NCBI RefSeq assembly: GCF_002752635.1
Contig: NZ_AYTW01000005.1
Coordinates: 62,001 to 126,000, forward strand
Reading direction: 5' to 3'
Origin: Mesotoga sp. Brook.08.105.5.1
GTDB lineage: Bacteria; Thermotogota; Thermotogae; Petrotogales; Kosmotogaceae
DNA: 64,000 bases
Below, in pieces: positions 61,471 through 64,000 of the stretch (its first letter is position 1; the number at the start of each line of letters is the position of its first letter). The translations under genes were made by a program, and so were the position numbers. The notes below the pieces were generated by a model, which was not told the origin of the DNA, did not search any database, and saw only the letters and a list, made by a program, of their open reading frames with translations.

Positions 61471-62559
61471 TCAAAAGTCAACGGATGTCCAGTTTGCTTG
61501 TCTTCCGTTAATTTCTTCTGATATCACGCCCACAACTAGAAGCGTATCCGAATCGATCTCCGTAAATGATCGTGGTTCGAACAACCTAGTACTGAATGCA
61601 TACTCATCAACTACTTAGCCATTTCCGTCTATCCTAAGCAATCCATAACCTTCATCATTAAGTGCATTATATAAGAGCAGAGCCACGTAGCTCTCATTGC
61701 TTTTGAAGAGTGAGATCTTCGCGGGAAATCTCTCATCAAGAACAGTTTCTCTTATCATTTCTCCAGTTGTGTCTATCCATGCGAGAAATCTAACTCCAGC
61801 TAAGTCGCTTGCAACTCCCACTACAAGAACAGCGTTTTCAAATTCGATAATTGCCTTTCGTTCAAGATTCAGATACTCAGCACTCACGATCGATTTCTCC
61901 AGACAGTCTTTCCAGACTGATCCAGGAGCGCTAACCAGAGTGATTGACTGTCATCCTTCCAGGAATAACTTGTAAGGAAAATGCTTCTGCTTGAATCTGT
62001 GCTAACATCGAGAGCCGCATCGAAATTTTTCTTTCGGAAGTCTCTTTCCCACAAAAGCTTCCCCGAACTGTCGGTCTTGATCAGAAAGGCTTGGAAGTAA
62101 TTCTTGTCGGTCAAGCATTGATCGGCAATCAAGAAGTCATCTCTCGTGGTACATGCCTTCCTTGGCAAATAGTCTCTGTTCTTACCATAGAATGTCTGTC
62201 AAATTTGATCCCGTCTTTCTCGACAAGAGTTGCCATAAGCCTTTCACTGCCTGCATTTTCGACACGCGAAACCAGAAGAATACTGCCTTCGTCAGTGACG
62301 GTTAGGCATCTGCCGATATCATCTCCGGGAGTTCCGTACTTCTTTACCCACAAGACTTCACCCGAGAAATCGATCTTCAAAACAAGAGTCTCTATATATG
62401 GCTCATCGTATTTCTCGAAAGACCGATCATGACTAATCTTTCAGATACTCTGATAACACCGTTGATTTCTTCGGTTCTTGCCGTCTCAAAACTTCCCGAA
62501 AAAGCGAGAGTTGTGCGAACAACCGCTGTTGCGTACATAAGCAAAGCGAGTATTCTCAT
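61471..62559 (-). pseudogene. Broken exported beta-propeller gene
   Basis: Minus-strand gene starting with a signal peptide (MRILALLMYATAVVRTTLAF) at 62559. Frameshift near 62430 leads to propeller units such as KIDFSGEVLWVKKYGTPGDD and LTVTDEGSILLVSR; another shift near 62160 to KTDSSGKLLWERDF; another near 61885 to VLVVGVASDLAGVRFLAWID; an in-frame TAA at 61615-61617; then LLVVGVISEEINGRQANW and the end at 61471. The style matches the intact propeller protein at 22990-25128, so they may be paralogues. Confidence 0.82.
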
Positions 62560-62864
62560 CTTTCGCCTCTCATCAAAGATAGATTACACGCCACATGACT
62601 CTTTCTATCTAGAGGTAGTAAAGAACAGCCTCATTATCGGATTGTGATGACTTCTCGTTTGCAGTGAGAAAAACCAGTATGGTAGCGACCTAGAAGCGGC
62701 TCTTGCTTATGTATCAAAAGTGGAGTTTTGTTCGCAAAAAAGAAGATATCTGGAGCCGGTAACAAGAATTTCAGGTCTTTGGTAAAGAGTTTCTTGGATT
62801 GGGTTAATGAGTAATATAATGGGTCTATAGCCTGTTGATTCCATTTTGAGAGGGTGATTCTCAA
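62560..62864 (+). promoter_or_regulatory. Promoter region of the ABC transporter gene
   Basis: No gene seen. A perfect TATAAT at 62816-62821 lies about 44 bases before the ATG; a weak -35 (TCTTGG) is 17 bases upstream of it. The first part should also have carried the promoter of the divergent broken propeller gene. Confidence 0.5.
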
Positions 62865-64000
62865 TGCTTCAGCTGAAGGAAGTATCAAAAATCTACGAAA
62901 CCGGTGAACTCAAACAAGAAGCACTGAGTGAAGTCTCAGTTTGTTTCCCAAAAAGTGAGTTCGTTGCCATACTCGGTCCCAGCGGTTCAGGCAAAACTAC
63001 ATTACTGAATATTATTGGAGGTTTAGATAGATGTGACTCGGGTGATCTGGTTGTAGAAGGCAAATCAACCAAGGAGTTCAAGGATTGGGAACTTGATTCA
63101 TATAGAAACAAAAGCGTTGGGTTCATTTTTCAGAGTTTTGGCTTGATTCCTCACCTTTCCATCCTTGACAATGTTGGGTTGGCTATGACTCTCGGTGGAG
63201 TGTCGTCTTCAGAGCGAAAGAAGAGGGCTCTCGGTTTGCTTGAAAGAGTAGGCTTGAGCGATCAGGTTCACAAGAAGCCAAGTCAGCTCTCAAATGGGCA
63301 GATGCAGAGAGTGGCTATTGCAAGGGCTCTGGCAAACGACCCTGAGATAATCCTGGCCGACGAACCTACTGGATCTCTAGATTCTGTGACTGGCGAACGG
63401 ACGATTAGGCTAATAAAGGAAGTAGCCAGTGACAAGTTGGTAATCATGGTTACTCATAACGAACAGATTGCAGAGGATTTTGCTGACAGAATCATCGCGC
63501 TTCAGGATGGTCGAATTGTTTCAGACACAAGACCATGCTCGGAAGATGATCCCAAGTCAGAACTCAAACTTAAGAAGACGAGTATGGGTTTCTCGACAGC
63601 TCTCAAGCTTTCCGCAACCAATATTCTCACTAAGAAGTGGCGAACGGGGCTCACGGTTCTAGCTTCAAGCATTGGAATTATCGGAATTTTTCTTGTTCTT
63701 TCGCTTTCAAGCGGTTTTGGAAAACAGCTATCGGGTTTTGAAGCTCAGACTCTATCTACGTTTCCAATAATGATTAGTCAGACAACTATTGACATTGAGT
63801 CCCAGAAGCCCCAATTGCTAGAGTATGACGGTCGGTTCGTCTATCCGTATGATCCAAGCGATGAGATCTTGATTCACAACAACGATCTGTCCGAAGAGTA
63901 TTTGAACTACGTTGAGAGCATAGATCCAAAGCTTCTTTCGGGGTTCACTTACACGCGGCACGTTAACATGAATCTGGTTGCGAGATTCGGAGATATGGCG
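62865..64000 (+). CDS. MacB-like ABC transporter, ATPase fused to permease (3' end outside window)
   Basis: At least 378 residues, open to the right edge. Residues 1-~225 are an ABC ATPase of the LolD/MacB group: Walker A GPSGSGKTT, FIFQSFGLIPHLSILDNV, signature LSNGQMQRVAIARAL and Walker B IILADEPTGSLD. The signature has Asn where most have Gly (LSGGQ). A linker leads to a first membrane helix (GLTVLASSIGIIGIFLVLSL) and the start of an extracytosolic domain. GAGGGTG lies seven bases before the ATG. Likely exports a peptide or lipoprotein, or works in envelope stress. Confidence 0.88.

Noticed and set aside
1-64000. CRISPR arrays, insertion sequences, prophage or integrase genes
   Set aside because: No regularly spaced repeats, transposase, recombinase or terminal inverted repeats were found; gene loss in the right part seems to be by small mutations and deletions.

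Overview
The window looks like chromosome from a member of the Thermotogota, most likely the mesophilic Kosmotogales/Mesotoga group. This is inferred from gene content, not from a marker gene: moderate GC, type III pantothenate kinase, a PPi-type phosphofructokinase, many GTG/TTG starts behind strong GGAGG sites, exported beta-rich surface proteins, and a sulfur-transfer operon suited to a sulfur/thiosulfate reducer. There is no rRNA, CRISPR, transposase, integrase or phage gene.

Left part (0-14.8 kb), mostly minus strand: a partial lipoprotein, folK, a B12-type radical SAM gene and coaX; then a plus-strand tRNA-Lys/Leu/Gly cluster with a clear promoter and terminator; then guaA behind a guanine-class riboswitch and intrinsic terminator. 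A tightly packed minus-strand run follows, from the PPi-phosphofructokinase through AMMECR1, its radical SAM partner, ApbE, a NusG_II protein, a Gx-type membrane protein, Maf, RadC, an HD hydrolase, DeoC, a cyclodeaminase-like protein and Tgt to an exported beta-rich protein.

Middle (14.8-37.3 kb): RNase R, a rubrerythrin-like protein, a TPR protein, prepilin peptidase and an RNase H with an extra N-terminal domain; DppA-type aminopeptidase; a PAS protein with an eroded GGDEF domain; two large exported beta-propeller proteins; assorted oxidoreductases; a C69 peptidase; CorA; a PAS/HD-GYP protein; and a corrinoid adenosyltransferase.

Sulfur region (37.5-41.9 kb): TusA, a YeeE/YedE transporter, three DsrE/F/H-like proteins, then a DNA-binding protein fused to a second TusA domain, and a dihydrolipoamide-dehydrogenase-type flavoenzyme. 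A perfect TGTGA-N6-TCACA inverted repeat sits just before the first gene. The regulator's C-terminal domain closely resembles the TusA encoded by the first gene, which suggests the operon senses its own persulfide carrier. This is the most interesting system here.

Right part (42-64 kb): surface/lipoprotein genes, a parvulin-type foldase, an MFS exporter and DUF427, then a region of strong gene decay. A DapA-family aldolase and a TctA transporter are broken and joined by a deletion; a threonine-synthase-like gene has stops and frameshifts; only the tail of an MgtE gene survives; a PAS/GAF/HD-GYP gene behind an intact diguanylate cyclase carries about six frameshifts; and an exported propeller gene is also broken. 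RpiR, KdgK and the cysteine desulfidase-like gene in the same region remain intact. The window ends inside a MacB-like ABC transporter gene.
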